Below are positions 8,492 through 16,912 of a stretch of 64,000 nt of DNA, piece after piece. This stretch comes from Crossiella equi (GTDB lineage Bacteria > Actinomycetota > Actinomycetes > Mycobacteriales > Pseudonocardiaceae): contig NZ_JAGIOO010000001.1 of assembly GCF_017876755.1 (NCBI RefSeq), positions 1,984,001 through 2,048,000 of the forward strand. The letters are read 5' to 3'. The position numbers and the translations under genes were made by a program. The notes under the pieces were generated by a model. That model worked only from the letters and a program-made list of their open reading frames with translations, had not been told where the DNA came from and did no database searches. Position 1 is the first letter of the stretch; every line of letters starts with the position of its first letter.

Positions 8492-9520
8492 GTGACGCAA
8501 CGGCAGGTCACGCTGGCCGAGGTGGCCAGACAGGCGAGCGTGTCCTTGGCGACCGCCTCCCGCGTGCTCAACGGCAGCACCCGGCAGGTCAGCACCGAGC
8601 TGCGCGACCGGGTGCTGGCCACCGCGCGCCAGCTGGGCTACCTGCCCAACGCCTCCGCGCAGGCCCTGGCCCGCAACTCCAGCGTGCTGGTCGGCCTGGT
8701 CGTGCACGACATCGCCGACCCCTACTTCTCCTCCATCGCCGCCGGGGTGACCAAGGTGGCCGAGGAGAACGGGCTGATCGTCGTACTGGGCACCACCAAC
8801 CGCGACCCCGGCCGCGAGCTGGCGCTGCTGTCCACGCTGCGCGCCCACCGCGCCCGCGCCATCGTGCTGGCCGGTACCCGCACCACCGACCGCAAGACCA
8901 CCGAGCAGCTGGCCGCCGAGGTCCGCGCCTTCACCGCCCAGGGCGGGCGGCTGGCGTGCGTGTCCCAGGCCCGCCTGCCCGCCGACACCGTGGTCCCGGC
9001 CAACAAGCAGGGCGCCACCAAGCTCGCCCGCGCGCTGACCGGCATGGGCCACAAGCGCTTCGCCGTGCTGGCCGGACCGGCCGACCTGGTCTCGGCCAAG
9101 GACCGGCTCGCCGGGTTCAAGGCCGGGCTGGCCGAGGCGGGCGTGGACCTGCCCGCCGACGCGGTGCTGCACGGGGAGTTCACCCGCGATGGCGGCTACG
9201 AGGCCACCCAGGAGCTGTTGCGGCGCAAGAGCAAGGCCACCTGTGTGTTCGCCGTCAACGACGTGATGGCCCTGGGTGCGATGGCGGCCTTCCGCGAGGC
9301 CGGGCTCAACGTGCCCGCGGACGTCTCGGTGGCCGGGTTCGACGACATCCCGACGCTGTCGGACCTCGTGCCCTCCCTGACCACGGTGCGGCTGCCCCTG
9401 GAGGAGATGGGCGAGCGCGCCGCGCGCCTGGCCCTGGACGGAGAGCCGATCGCCCAGACACGCTCCGTGCGCGTCAACGGCGAGGTCGTGCTCCGCGACT
9501 CGACCGCGCCACCCCGCTGA
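8492..9520 (+). CDS. LacI-family transcriptional regulator
   Basis: A 342-residue repressor with the usual layout. The N-terminal helix-turn-helix is VTLAEVARQASVSLATASRV, followed by the hinge helix (YLPNASAQALARN) and a periplasmic-binding-protein-like sensor domain (VGLVVHDIADPYFSSIAAGV through VSVAGFDDIPTLSDLVPSLT). The GTG at 8492 is chosen because GGAGG ends seven bases before it; a GTG two codons upstream is too close to that site. The effector is probably a sugar or nucleoside, but no sugar genes adjoin. It may act on the divergent peptide transporter or on distant targets. Confidence 0.9.
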   Translation: MTQRQVTLAEVARQASVSLATASRVLNGSTRQVSTELRDRVLATARQLGYLPNASAQALARNSSVLVGLVVHDIADPYFSSIAAGVTKVAEENGLIVVLGTTNRDPGRELALLSTLRAHRARAIVLAGTRTTDRKTTEQLAAEVRAFTAQGGRLACVSQARLPADTVVPANKQGATKLARALTGMGHKRFAVLAGPADLVSAKDRLAGFKAGLAEAGVDLPADAVLHGEFTRDGGYEATQELLRRKSKATCVFAVNDVMALGAMAAFREAGLNVPADVSVAGFDDIPTLSDLVPSLTTVRLPLEEMGERAARLALDGEPIAQTRSVRVNGEVVLRDSTAPPR

Positions 9521-9589
9521 GTCCCACGTAGAGGGGACGTGTGTCACAGATTCCCCGGCGATTCTCGTTTACGCGGCGCTTACACTGGG

Positions 9590-9751
9590 TAGGATCCGCC
9601 CACGCGGATCAGAGTAGTGATCCACATGTGAGTGTCGAGGAGTGACGCAACCCGTGCCAGACGCGCGGTCCCCCGGGAACAGTAGCGAGCCGGGGGAAAG
9701 CCCCGGCTGTCATAGCGGCCCGGCCGCCCGCCTCCACACCGGAGGCCTGAG
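9590..9751 (+). other. Possible structured 5' leader of the CNNM/CBS operon
   Basis: The sequence before the first CNNM gene contains several compact hairpins. GATCCGC/GCGGATC pairs around 9594-9612, and CCCCCGG/CCGGGGG pairs around a 13-base loop between about 9672 and 9700, followed by a further G/C-rich helix. The density of perfect stems in a roughly 160-base leader suggests a cis-acting RNA. It does not match the M-box, yybP-ykoY or ydaO patterns as I know them. Function is inferred. Confidence 0.3.
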
Positions 9752-11122
9752 GTGACCGGTTCCCTCTCCATCGTGCTCAGCCTGGTCGGACTCGTCGTCC
9801 TGACCCTGGGCACCGGCCTGTTTGTGGCCGCCGAGTTCTCCCTCTCCGCCCTGGAGCGCAGCACCGTCGACGCGCACGCCAACGCCGTCGGTGACCGCCG
9901 CAGCAAACAGGTGCGCCACGCGCACCGCACGCTGAGCTTCCAGCTCTCCGGCGCGCAGCTGGGCATCACCATCACCACCCTGGCCACCGGGTACGTCGCC
10001 GAGCCCGCCATCGCGCGCCTCGTCGGCCCCCTGCTGACCGACCTGGGCCTGCCCGAGTCGGCCTCCCTGGTGATCGCGGTGGCGCTGGCGATGATCATCG
10101 CGAACGTGCTCTCCATGGTCTTCGGTGAGCTGGTGCCCAAGAACATGGCCATCGCCCGGCCGCTGTCCACCGCCCGCGCCACCGCGGGCCTGCAGGCGGG
10201 CTTCTCCGCCACCTTCCGCTGGGTGATCACCGGGCTCAACGGCACCGCGAACTGGATCGTGCGGCGCTTCGGCGTCGAGCCGGTCGAGGAGCTGCGCTCG
10301 GCGCGGTCCCCGCACGAGCTCGGCTCGCTGGTCCGCAGCAGCGCGGTGCACGGCACGCTGGACGCCTCCACCGCCACCCTGCTCGACCGCTCGCTGCGCT
10401 TCGGCGACCGCACCGCGGACGAGCTGATGACCCCGCGCGTGCACGTGCAGGCCCTGCGCTCGGACGCCAGCGTGCTCGACCTCATCGAGATCAGCCGCGC
10501 CACCGGGTTCTCCCGCTTCCCGGTGCACACCGGCGACCTGGACGACGTGATCGGCATCGTGCACGTCAAGCAGGCCTTCGGCGTGCCCCGGGCCCAGCGC
10601 GACACCACCCGGGTGGCCTCGCTGGCCCGCCCGGTGCCCACCGTGCCGGAGACCCTGGAGGGCGACGCCCTGCTGGACCGGCTGCGCGGTTCGGGCCTGC
10701 AGGTCGCGCTGGTGGTCGACGAGTACGGCGGCACCGCGGGCCTGGTGGCCCTGGAGGACCTGCTGGAGGAGATCGTCGGCGACGTGCGCGACGAGCACGA
10801 CCGCGGCGAGGTCAACCCGGTGCGCCCGCTGGGCAAGCAGAGCTTCCTGGTATCCGGCCTGCTGCGCGGGGACGAGGTGGCCGAGGCCACCGGCTTCGCG
10901 CTGCCCGAGGGCGACTACGAGACCATCGCGGGCTACCTGTTGTTCCGGCTGGGCCGGATCCCGCAGGTCGGCGACGAGGTCCGGCACGACGGCTGGCGCC
11001 TGACCGTGATGCGCATGGACCGCAACCGCATCGCCGAGCTGCGCGTCACCCGCGTCCCGGAGGCGGGCCCGGCTCCCGTCCCGGCCAAGGCCGGGACCAA
11101 GGCACAGGGGGTGCTCGCGTGA
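9752..11122 (+). CDS. CNNM/CBS-domain membrane protein (HlyC/CorC family), full length
   Basis: A 456-residue protein with an N-terminal CNNM transmembrane domain (three to four helices, residues ~1-190, including LSFQLSGAQLGITITTLATG and FGELVPKNMAIARP). A CBS pair (~205-330, MTPRVHVQALRSDASVLDL, VDEYGGTAGLVALEDLLEEI) and a C-terminal CorC/HlyC transporter-associated domain (~345-435, FLVSGLLRGDEVAEATG, GDYETIAGYLL) follow. Family members export or sense Mg2+ or Co2+. The GTG start follows GGAGG by six bases. The stop overlaps the next gene by four bases (GTGA), so the pair is translationally coupled. Confidence 0.9.
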   Translation: MTGSLSIVLSLVGLVVLTLGTGLFVAAEFSLSALERSTVDAHANAVGDRRSKQVRHAHRTLSFQLSGAQLGITITTLATGYVAEPAIARLVGPLLTDLGLPESASLVIAVALAMIIANVLSMVFGELVPKNMAIARPLSTARATAGLQAGFSATFRWVITGLNGTANWIVRRFGVEPVEELRSARSPHELGSLVRSSAVHGTLDASTATLLDRSLRFGDRTADELMTPRVHVQALRSDASVLDLIEISRATGFSRFPVHTGDLDDVIGIVHVKQAFGVPRAQRDTTRVASLARPVPTVPETLEGDALLDRLRGSGLQVALVVDEYGGTAGLVALEDLLEEIVGDVRDEHDRGEVNPVRPLGKQSFLVSGLLRGDEVAEATGFALPEGDYETIAGYLLFRLGRIPQVGDEVRHDGWRLTVMRMDRNRIAELRVTRVPEAGPAPVPAKAGTKAQGVLA

Positions 11123-12165
11123 GCGGGACCGTGGCACTGGTCGTCTCCGTGGTGCTGTTGGCGCTCAACGCCTTCTTCGTGGGCGCGGAGTTCGCGTTGA
11201 TCAGCGCCCGCCGCGACAGGCTGGAGGCACTCGCCGACGCCGGTTCGGCCGGGGCGCGCACGGTGATCGCGGCCAGCGAGCGCATCTCGCTGATGCTGGC
11301 GGGCGCGCAGCTGGGCATCACGCTGTGCTCCATCGGGCTGGGCGCCATCGCCAAGCCCGCGGTGGCCGCGCAGCTGACCGAGCTGCTCACCCCGCTGGGT
11401 GTGCACGAGACCGTGGTGGACGTGCTCAGCTTCGTCGTCGCGGTGCTCATCGTGGGCGTGCTGCACATCGTGCTCGGCGAGATGGTGCCCAAGAACATCG
11501 CCATCGCCGGGCCGGAGCGCACCTCGCTGCGCATGGTGCCCGCGCTGGTGTGGTTCGTCAGCGTGGTGCGCCCGCTGATCAGCGCGCTGAACTGGCTGGC
11601 CAACGGTGTGCTGCGACTGCTCAAGGTCGAGCCCAAGGACGAGCTGGACTCCGCGTACACGCCCTCGGAGCTGTCCGAGCTGATCGCCGAGTCCCGCCGC
11701 GAGGGCCTGCTCGACGACAACGAGCACCGCAGGCTCGCCCAGACGCTGTCCTCGGCGCGGCGCACGGTGGCCGATGTCCTGGTGCCGCTGACCGAGCTGA
11801 CCACGGTGCCCGAGCGGCCCACGGTCGGCGACGTGCAGCGGGCCGTGGTGGCCACCGGCTACTCGCGGTTCCCGGTGCGCGGCGAGGACGGCGCGGTGCG
11901 CGGCTACCTGCACGTGAAGGACGTGTTGGACCAGGCCGACGCCGAGGAGTCCACACCGGTGCCGCCCGGCCGGGTCCGGGGTCTGCCGGAGCTGCCCGCG
12001 GACGCGCGGCTGGACGAGGCGGTGGCCGCGCTGCGGCGCGCGCAGAGCCACCTGGCCAGCGCGGTGGCCGCGGACGGCACCGTGCTCGGCGTGGTGGCGC
12101 TGGAAGACCTGGTCGAGGAATACGTGGGCACGGTGCGGGACGGTACGCACGTGCCTGGCCGCTGA
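11119..12165 (+). CDS. CNNM/CBS-domain membrane protein lacking the CorC/HlyC C-terminal domain
   Basis: A 348-residue partner of the preceding gene. It has a CNNM transmembrane region (LNAFFVGAEFALISARRDRL, LMLAGAQLGITLCSIGLGAI, LGEMVPKNIAIAGPERTSL) and a CBS pair (residues ~205-335, ending LGVVALEDLVEEYVGTVRDG). The C-terminal CorC/HlyC domain is absent, although the frame ends cleanly. Such long/short pairs recur in actinomycetes and may form a heteromer. It starts with GTG inside the stop region of the upstream gene and is followed by a strong terminator. Confidence 0.9.
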   Translation: MSGTVALVVSVVLLALNAFFVGAEFALISARRDRLEALADAGSAGARTVIAASERISLMLAGAQLGITLCSIGLGAIAKPAVAAQLTELLTPLGVHETVVDVLSFVVAVLIVGVLHIVLGEMVPKNIAIAGPERTSLRMVPALVWFVSVVRPLISALNWLANGVLRLLKVEPKDELDSAYTPSELSELIAESRREGLLDDNEHRRLAQTLSSARRTVADVLVPLTELTTVPERPTVGDVQRAVVATGYSRFPVRGEDGAVRGYLHVKDVLDQADAEESTPVPPGRVRGLPELPADARLDEAVAALRRAQSHLASAVAADGTVLGVVALEDLVEEYVGTVRDGTHVPGR

Positions 12166-12200
12166 GGGCCCCCTACGGCGTGATACCGCCGGTATGACAC

Positions 12201-12239
12201 GGTGAGGCCGACGTCCACATGCCAGACGTCGGCCTCACC
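12201..12239 (+). terminator. Strong hairpin terminator after the CNNM operon
   Basis: A perfect 15-base stem (12201-12215 with 12225-12239) with a nine-base loop lies 35 bases after the stop codon of the second CNNM gene. No U-tract follows, as is common in this GC class. Confidence 0.85.
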
Positions 12240-12524
12240 GGGCGGGTGGCTGCGCGCCCGGGGCATGATCGTGACATCCGCCCGCTCAAGTCGCGTGCCT
12301 CCCGCTCCCCTGGTTGTCAGCGACGCTCCCGGCCCGCTCCCGGCCCTGCTCCGGTGCGGGCAACCGCGCTGACACCCCGTGGCTGTTCCCCCGCTGTGAC
12401 TACGAATGGGTGCGACCCCGCAGAACAGTGAGCTGACTCACACACGTTCGGGCGCTAACCCTTTACACAGAAGAGCAGGAAAATCACCGACCGTTGTCTT
12501 CGTCTTCTCAACGGGGGACTCCTC
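12240..12524. other. Upstream region of the sigma-like gene
   Basis: 285 bases without a credible coding frame. It presumably holds the promoter for the sigma-factor-like operon, and the last bases (GGGGGAC before ATG 12525) serve as the ribosome site. I see no clear promoter hexamers. Confidence 0.45.
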
Positions 12525-13040
12525 ATGGAGAACCACCGCACGCCGCCGTCCTTCTCCGACCACGACTGGGGCCAGTGCGTGAACCTGCGCCCCGAGCTCG
12601 TCCGCCTCGCCGCACGCCGCGGCGCCGGGGACGACGCCGAGGACCTCGTGCACGAGGCCTTCATCCGCACCGCCTCCTACCCCGACCTCGACCGCACCCG
12701 GCTCCGGCCGTTCCTGATGTCGGTGGTCAAACGGCTCTGCGTGGACCACCTGCGGAGGCAGTCGGTGGCCAACCGCGTGCACGACCACCCGATGCTCGCG
12801 CCCGTGCAGGGCCGGGGCCCGGCCGAGTCGGTGGTCGAACGCCTGCACGCCAGCTGGCTGCTCGACCAGGACACCGGGCTACCCGAGAGCGACCGCAGGC
12901 TCTTCGCACTCCTCGGGGACGGGCGCAGCTACCGCGAGGTCTCCCAGCAGTTGCACGTCAGCGAGACCGACGTGCAACGGGCCGCCTACACCGGACGTCG
13001 CCGCCTGAGACGTCAGCTGGGCAGGCACGAAGTGAGCTGA
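12525..13040 (+). CDS. Small sigma-70-family (ECF-like) RNA polymerase sigma factor
   Basis: A 171-residue protein. A region 2-like segment (residues ~20-80: DDAEDLVHEAFIRTASYP, FLMSVVKRLCVDHLRRQ) is followed by a region 4-like helix-turn-helix (~120-165: LFALLGDGRSYREVSQQL, VSETDVQRAAYTGRRRLRRQ). It matches ECF-type sigma factors in order and length, although region 4 is divergent. The next gene, four bases downstream, encodes a STAS/ATPase fusion of the kind used in anti-sigma partner switching, so the pair may be a sigma factor and its regulator. Promoter specificity is unknown. Confidence 0.8.
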   Translation: MENHRTPPSFSDHDWGQCVNLRPELVRLAARRGAGDDAEDLVHEAFIRTASYPDLDRTRLRPFLMSVVKRLCVDHLRRQSVANRVHDHPMLAPVQGRGPAESVVERLHASWLLDQDTGLPESDRRLFALLGDGRSYREVSQQLHVSETDVQRAAYTGRRRLRRQLGRHEVS

Positions 13041-13044
13041 CCCG

Positions 13045-13746
13045 GTGCCCAAGAGCGCACTCCGCCTGCTGGTCTCGCCACGGACCGACCTGGCTGTGGT
13101 CCAGCCGGTCGGCGTGCTGGACCTGTCCACCCACCGAGAGCTGGTCGACGGCCTGCTCAAGGTCGCCGCCGAGGAGCCACGCTGCCTCGTGGTCCACGTC
13201 GGCAGGCTCGCGATCTCCTCGCGCGGCTCCCTCCTCGCCTTCCAGCAGGTCCGGCAGCGGGTGAGCGAGTGGCCGGGCATCCCGATGGCCATCGTGGAGC
13301 CCTCCGCCGAGCGGACCGCCGAGCTGTGGTCGGCACCGCTGCGCAAGGTGCTGCCCGTGCGCGCCACCCTGGCCGAGGCCATGCGCGCCTGCCGGGAGCC
13401 CCCGTTCCGCCACCGGCAGGTCCGCCTGCCCTGTCAGGACATCAGCGTGCTGCGCGCCCGGTTGTTCGTCACCGACACCTGCGTGGCCTGGGACGTGCAC
13501 GAGGAACTGGGCACCACGATGCTGGTGACCGACGAGCTCGTGCGCACCGCGCTGCGCGCGGGCGGGCCGGAGCTGCGGCTGCGCGTGGTCCTGTCCCCGG
13601 GACGGCTGCGGCTCGCGGTGCGCGACCGCGTGGCCGGGAGCACGGCCACCCCCGACACCGCGCTGCTGGACCGGCTCACCCGCCTGCACGGCAGCGTCCC
13701 GGCCGCGGGCGGCACGGTGCACTGGGCGGTGCTGCCTGTCTCCTGA
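13045..13746 (+). CDS. STAS domain fused to a degenerate HATPase domain (partner-switching protein)
   Basis: 233 residues. The N-terminal half (~10-110) resembles an anti-sigma antagonist STAS domain (LAVVQPVGVLDLSTHRELV, CLVVHVGRLAISSRGSLLAF). The C-terminal half (~130-230) resembles the HATPase fold of anti-sigma kinases, with TMLVTDELVRTALRAGG where the N-box (usually ExxxNAxxH) would be. The Asn and His of that box are lost, so kinase activity is doubtful. It begins four bases after the sigma-like gene and is probably its regulator. It is a paralogue of the protein at 33179-33934, whose N-box is intact. Confidence 0.75.
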   Translation: MPKSALRLLVSPRTDLAVVQPVGVLDLSTHRELVDGLLKVAAEEPRCLVVHVGRLAISSRGSLLAFQQVRQRVSEWPGIPMAIVEPSAERTAELWSAPLRKVLPVRATLAEAMRACREPPFRHRQVRLPCQDISVLRARLFVTDTCVAWDVHEELGTTMLVTDELVRTALRAGGPELRLRVVLSPGRLRLAVRDRVAGSTATPDTALLDRLTRLHGSVPAAGGTVHWAVLPVS

Positions 13747-13769
13747 GCCGCGTTGCCTAAAATCCCCTG

Positions 13770-14714
13770 GTGGACTTGCCGGAGAACCAGGTGCTCGCCG
13801 AGCCGGAGTGGCACGCCCGGCGTGCGGCGCACCTGGCGCGCATCCGGCCGTGGACCGACGGGCACCGGCAGCGCCGGCTGCGCGAGGAGAAGCACCCCGT
13901 CCTGGACTTCATGTTCACCTACTACAGCTTCAAGCCCGCGCAGCTGGAGCGCTGGCACCCCGGGCCCGGCCTCACCCTGGCCGGCCCCTCGGCGCGGGAG
14001 TACCTGCGCTGGCCCGCCTACCACGAGGTGGACGGCGGGGTGGCGCTCGACCCGGCCGCGTTCCCGCCCGCGCGGCGGCGCACCGCCTCCTTCGTCGGCG
14101 CGCTGCTGTCGGCCACCGCCTCCCGGCCGCCCCGCCTGGGCTGCTTCGGGCTGCACGAGTGGGCCATGGTCTACCGCACCCGGCCGGAGGAGGTGCGGCA
14201 CGTGGGCTGGCCGCTGCGCCTGGGCCACGAGGGCACCGACGCGCTGGTCGAGCGCAGCCAGGTGCGCTGCTCGCACTTCGACGCCTTCCGCTTCTTCACC
14301 GAGCCCGCGCGCCCGCGCAACACCCTGCAGCCCACGAGGGAGAGCCAGCTGGAGCTGGAGCAGCCGGGCTGCCTGCACGCGGGCATGGACCTGTTCCGCT
14401 GGGCCTACAAACTCGCCCCGCACACGCCCTCCGCGCTGATCGCGGACTGTTTCGAGTTGGCCCTGGACATCCGCGAACTCGACATGCGCGCCAGCCCGTA
14501 CGATCTCGCGCCACTCGGTTATCAGCCGGTGCGCATCGAAACGACGGAAGGCCGCACGGAGTACGTCAGAATGCAAAGTGCATTCTCCCAGCGGGGCGCC
14601 CCGCTGCGTGCCCAGCTGGTCGACCTGTGCCGCACGCTGCTCGGATGGCCCTGTCCGGACCGGGACGATCACGAGAAGTTCCCGGAAACCGCCCCCACGC
14701 TCCACGCTCCGTGA
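13770..14714 (+). CDS. Conserved actinobacterial protein, often labelled 3-methyladenine DNA glycosylase
   Basis: A 314-residue soluble protein without signal peptide or membrane segment. Its features are HPVLDFMFTYYSFKPAQLERWHPG near residue 35, LGCFGLHEWAMVYRT near 125, CSHFDAFRFFTEPARPRNTL near 170, and a C-terminal PYDLAPLGYQPVRIET. Homologues of this layout are widespread in actinomycetes and often called 3-methyladenine DNA glycosylases, but I see no classical helix-hairpin-helix glycosylase signature, so the name should be treated with caution. It starts with GTG 23 bases after the STAS/ATPase gene, without a clear ribosome site. Confidence 0.7.
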   Translation: MDLPENQVLAEPEWHARRAAHLARIRPWTDGHRQRRLREEKHPVLDFMFTYYSFKPAQLERWHPGPGLTLAGPSAREYLRWPAYHEVDGGVALDPAAFPPARRRTASFVGALLSATASRPPRLGCFGLHEWAMVYRTRPEEVRHVGWPLRLGHEGTDALVERSQVRCSHFDAFRFFTEPARPRNTLQPTRESQLELEQPGCLHAGMDLFRWAYKLAPHTPSALIADCFELALDIRELDMRASPYDLAPLGYQPVRIETTEGRTEYVRMQSAFSQRGAPLRAQLVDLCRTLLGWPCPDRDDHEKFPETAPTLHAP

Positions 14715-14720
14715 CATATC

Positions 14721-14753
14721 TTGACGGCCTTGTGTCACCTGTTAGCGTGACAC
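14721..14753 (+). promoter_or_regulatory. Promoter with overlapping inverted-repeat operator
   Basis: TTGACG (14721-14726) and TAGCGT (14743-14748), 16 bases apart, form a good promoter for the downstream binding-protein/VWA gene. A perfect inverted repeat, GTGTCAC at 14732-14738 and GTGACAC at 14747-14753, spans the spacer and the -10 element. A repressor binding there would block the promoter. The regulator is not identified. Confidence 0.5.
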
Positions 14754-14841
14754 GGGCACAGTCGAAGGCTGTTGATTACCAACGGTTTAGTGGTGCTTCT
14801 GGACGATTGTGCCGGGGCACGCAGGGCGGAAAGGGACTTCG

Positions 14842-16629
14842 ATGGCTCGGCACCGCGCTGCTGGCGAAGGGACCCGCCGCGGCATGGCCCTGTGGCCGTT
14901 CGTCGTCGTCGGTGTGGTCGCCCTGGTGGTGCTCGGCTACCTGAGCTGGACCTGGCTCGGCGGCATCCTGGACCGGCGCGCGGCCGCGGTGGCCGGGCAG
15001 TGCACCGAGGGCGAGATCAGCCTGCGCGTGGTGGTCTCCCCGGTGGTCGCCGAGCCGTTGCAGACCGCCGCCCTCGCCTGGAACGACCGGCACCCGGTCA
15101 TCGACGACCACTGCCTGCGCGCCGACGTGCAGGTGCTGGACTCCCCGACCGCGCTGACCGCGCTCACCCAGGGCTGGGACACCAGCAAGCTGGGCCAGCC
15201 GCCCTCCGCCTGGCTGCCCGAGTCCTCGCTGTGGGTCAACCAGCTGCGCGCGCAGAACAAGTCGCTGGTCAGCGCCCCTCCGGAGTCGGTGGGCACCTCG
15301 CCGGTGGTGCTGGCCGTGCCGCAGGACGCCGCCGCTCCCCTGTCCTCCGGCCTGGGTTTCCGGTGGAGCGACATGCCGGGCCTGCTCTCCGCCCCGGACG
15401 GCTGGCGGCGCTTCGGCCAGCCCGGGTGGGGCCGGTTCACCCTGGGGGTGCCGGACCTGGTGCGCAACCCGGCCAGCGCGCTGGCCGTGCAGTGCTCGCT
15501 GGCGTGGGCGGGCAAGCAGGAGAAGGGCCCGCTGACCTCGGAGATGCTCAACCAGAACCCGGTCAGGACCGCGCTGGGCCAGCTCGCCCGCAGCAAGGTG
15601 GCCGGGGTGCCCGCCAGCACGCAGGAGGCGCTGGTCCAACTGAGCAAGACCCCGGACCTGGCCGCCTCGGCCTACGACGGGGTTCCGGTGCTGGAGGTGG
15701 ACCTGTACCGCCGCAACACCGCCAAGGACGGCGGCCCGGCGCCCGACCGGCCCCTGTACGGCGTGCAGGCCGTCGGCCCGGCGCCCGCGGCGGACTTCCC
15801 GTTCCTGGCGCTGTCGGCGGACTGGGTCAAGGACGTGCAGCAGCGCGCGGCGCAGAAGTTCAGCGACTTCCTGCGCGAGCCCGAGCAGGAGCGCGTGCTG
15901 GCCCAGCAGTCGGGGGTGCGGGTGCGCAGCACCAACGACAGCCCGCCGCAGACCCCGGGCGTGTCCTTCCGGCCGCCGCGGGACGTGCTGACCCCCGCCG
16001 ACGAGAACACCACGCAGCGGCTGGCCGCCTCCTGGGCGAGCGCCGCCGACAACGGGCAGGCGGTCACCCTGTTGGTCGATGTGTCCGGTTCGATGAACGC
16101 CGACGGTGGCGAGGGGCGCACCCGGATGGACTGGCTCAAGGCCGCGCTGAAGGGCCAGGCGGACCGCACGCTGTCCGGTTCCCTGGGTATGTGGGAGTTC
16201 TCGCGGTCCCTGGACGGGAAGAAGCCCTACCGCCAGCTCGTGGCCACGAAGGGGATTGAGCAGCAGCGGAACGCGCTGCGCACCGCCGTGGACGGGCTGA
16301 AGCCGGTGAGTGCCACCCAGCTCTACACCAGCCTTGCTGCCGTGTACCGCTCGGCTGTGGAGAATTACGAGCAGGGACGGACAAACCGGATCGTGGTGCT
16401 GACCGACGGCCCCAACGACGGCGGTCTGACCCTGCAGCAGCTGCAGGCCGAAATCGACAAGGTGCGCAACCCTGCCCGCAGGGTGTCGATCAGTTTCATC
16501 ACGGTCGGCCCCGACCCGGAGCGCGCCCCGCTCAACAAGATCGCCCAGTCCACGGGTGGTTCGGTCTCCGTCGCGGCCGACGGACCCGCCATCGACCCGG
16601 CCCTGAGCCAGTTGCTGTCCGCGGGCTGA
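14842..16629 (+). CDS. Membrane-anchored solute-binding-like protein with C-terminal VWA domain
   Basis: A 595-residue extracytoplasmic protein. It has a short cytoplasmic N-terminus, one membrane helix (residues ~15-35, ALWPFVVVGVVALVVLGYL), a substrate-binding-protein-like domain (~50-370), and a von Willebrand factor A domain (~405-590). The VWA domain holds an intact MIDAS motif (VTLLVDVSGSMNADGG, later VVLTDGPNDGG). The fusion is known in actinomycetes, but its ligand is unclear. ATG 14842 follows GGAAAGGG; an upstream in-frame start lacks a ribosome site. The promoter at 14721-14753 probably controls it. Confidence 0.82.
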   Translation: MARHRAAGEGTRRGMALWPFVVVGVVALVVLGYLSWTWLGGILDRRAAAVAGQCTEGEISLRVVVSPVVAEPLQTAALAWNDRHPVIDDHCLRADVQVLDSPTALTALTQGWDTSKLGQPPSAWLPESSLWVNQLRAQNKSLVSAPPESVGTSPVVLAVPQDAAAPLSSGLGFRWSDMPGLLSAPDGWRRFGQPGWGRFTLGVPDLVRNPASALAVQCSLAWAGKQEKGPLTSEMLNQNPVRTALGQLARSKVAGVPASTQEALVQLSKTPDLAASAYDGVPVLEVDLYRRNTAKDGGPAPDRPLYGVQAVGPAPAADFPFLALSADWVKDVQQRAAQKFSDFLREPEQERVLAQQSGVRVRSTNDSPPQTPGVSFRPPRDVLTPADENTTQRLAASWASAADNGQAVTLLVDVSGSMNADGGEGRTRMDWLKAALKGQADRTLSGSLGMWEFSRSLDGKKPYRQLVATKGIEQQRNALRTAVDGLKPVSATQLYTSLAAVYRSAVENYEQGRTNRIVVLTDGPNDGGLTLQQLQAEIDKVRNPARRVSISFITVGPDPERAPLNKIAQSTGGSVSVAADGPAIDPALSQLLSAG

Positions 16630-16718
16630 CCCCCTGCCAGCCCTCGCCGCACCGCACGAGGATCGAGCACATGTTGTGACCGCACGCAACCAGCGAGGCG
16701 GCCGCGAAGGAGTGGGAC

Positions 16719-16907
16719 ATGACGCCTGACCACACCACCTCTCCCTGGCGCAGGAGCAGCCACAGCAGCGGCAACGGGGAGAACTGCGTGGAGATCGCCT
16801 TCCCCCCGGACGCGGTCGCCATCCGCGACTCGAAGAACCCGGACGGCCCTGCGCTGACCCTCTCCCGAGCGGCCTTCGCCGCCTTCCTGCGCACACTGAA
16901 CCGCTGA
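16719..16907 (+). CDS. DUF397 small protein
   Basis: A 62-residue protein with the classical DUF397 pattern: WRRSSHSSGNGENCVEIAF followed by VAIRDSKNPDGPALTLSRAAFAAFL. Such proteins are usually paired with an XRE-type regulator in actinomycete developmental control. No such partner adjoins here, so this one is an orphan. The ATG follows AAGGAG by six bases. Confidence 0.88.
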   Translation: MTPDHTTSPWRRSSHSSGNGENCVEIAFPPDAVAIRDSKNPDGPALTLSRAAFAAFLRTLNR

Positions 16908-16912
16908 TCCCG

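Noticed and set aside
9590-9751. M-box, yybP-ykoY or ydaO riboswitch
   Set aside because: None of the conserved core strings that I know for these classes is present, although the leader is structured.
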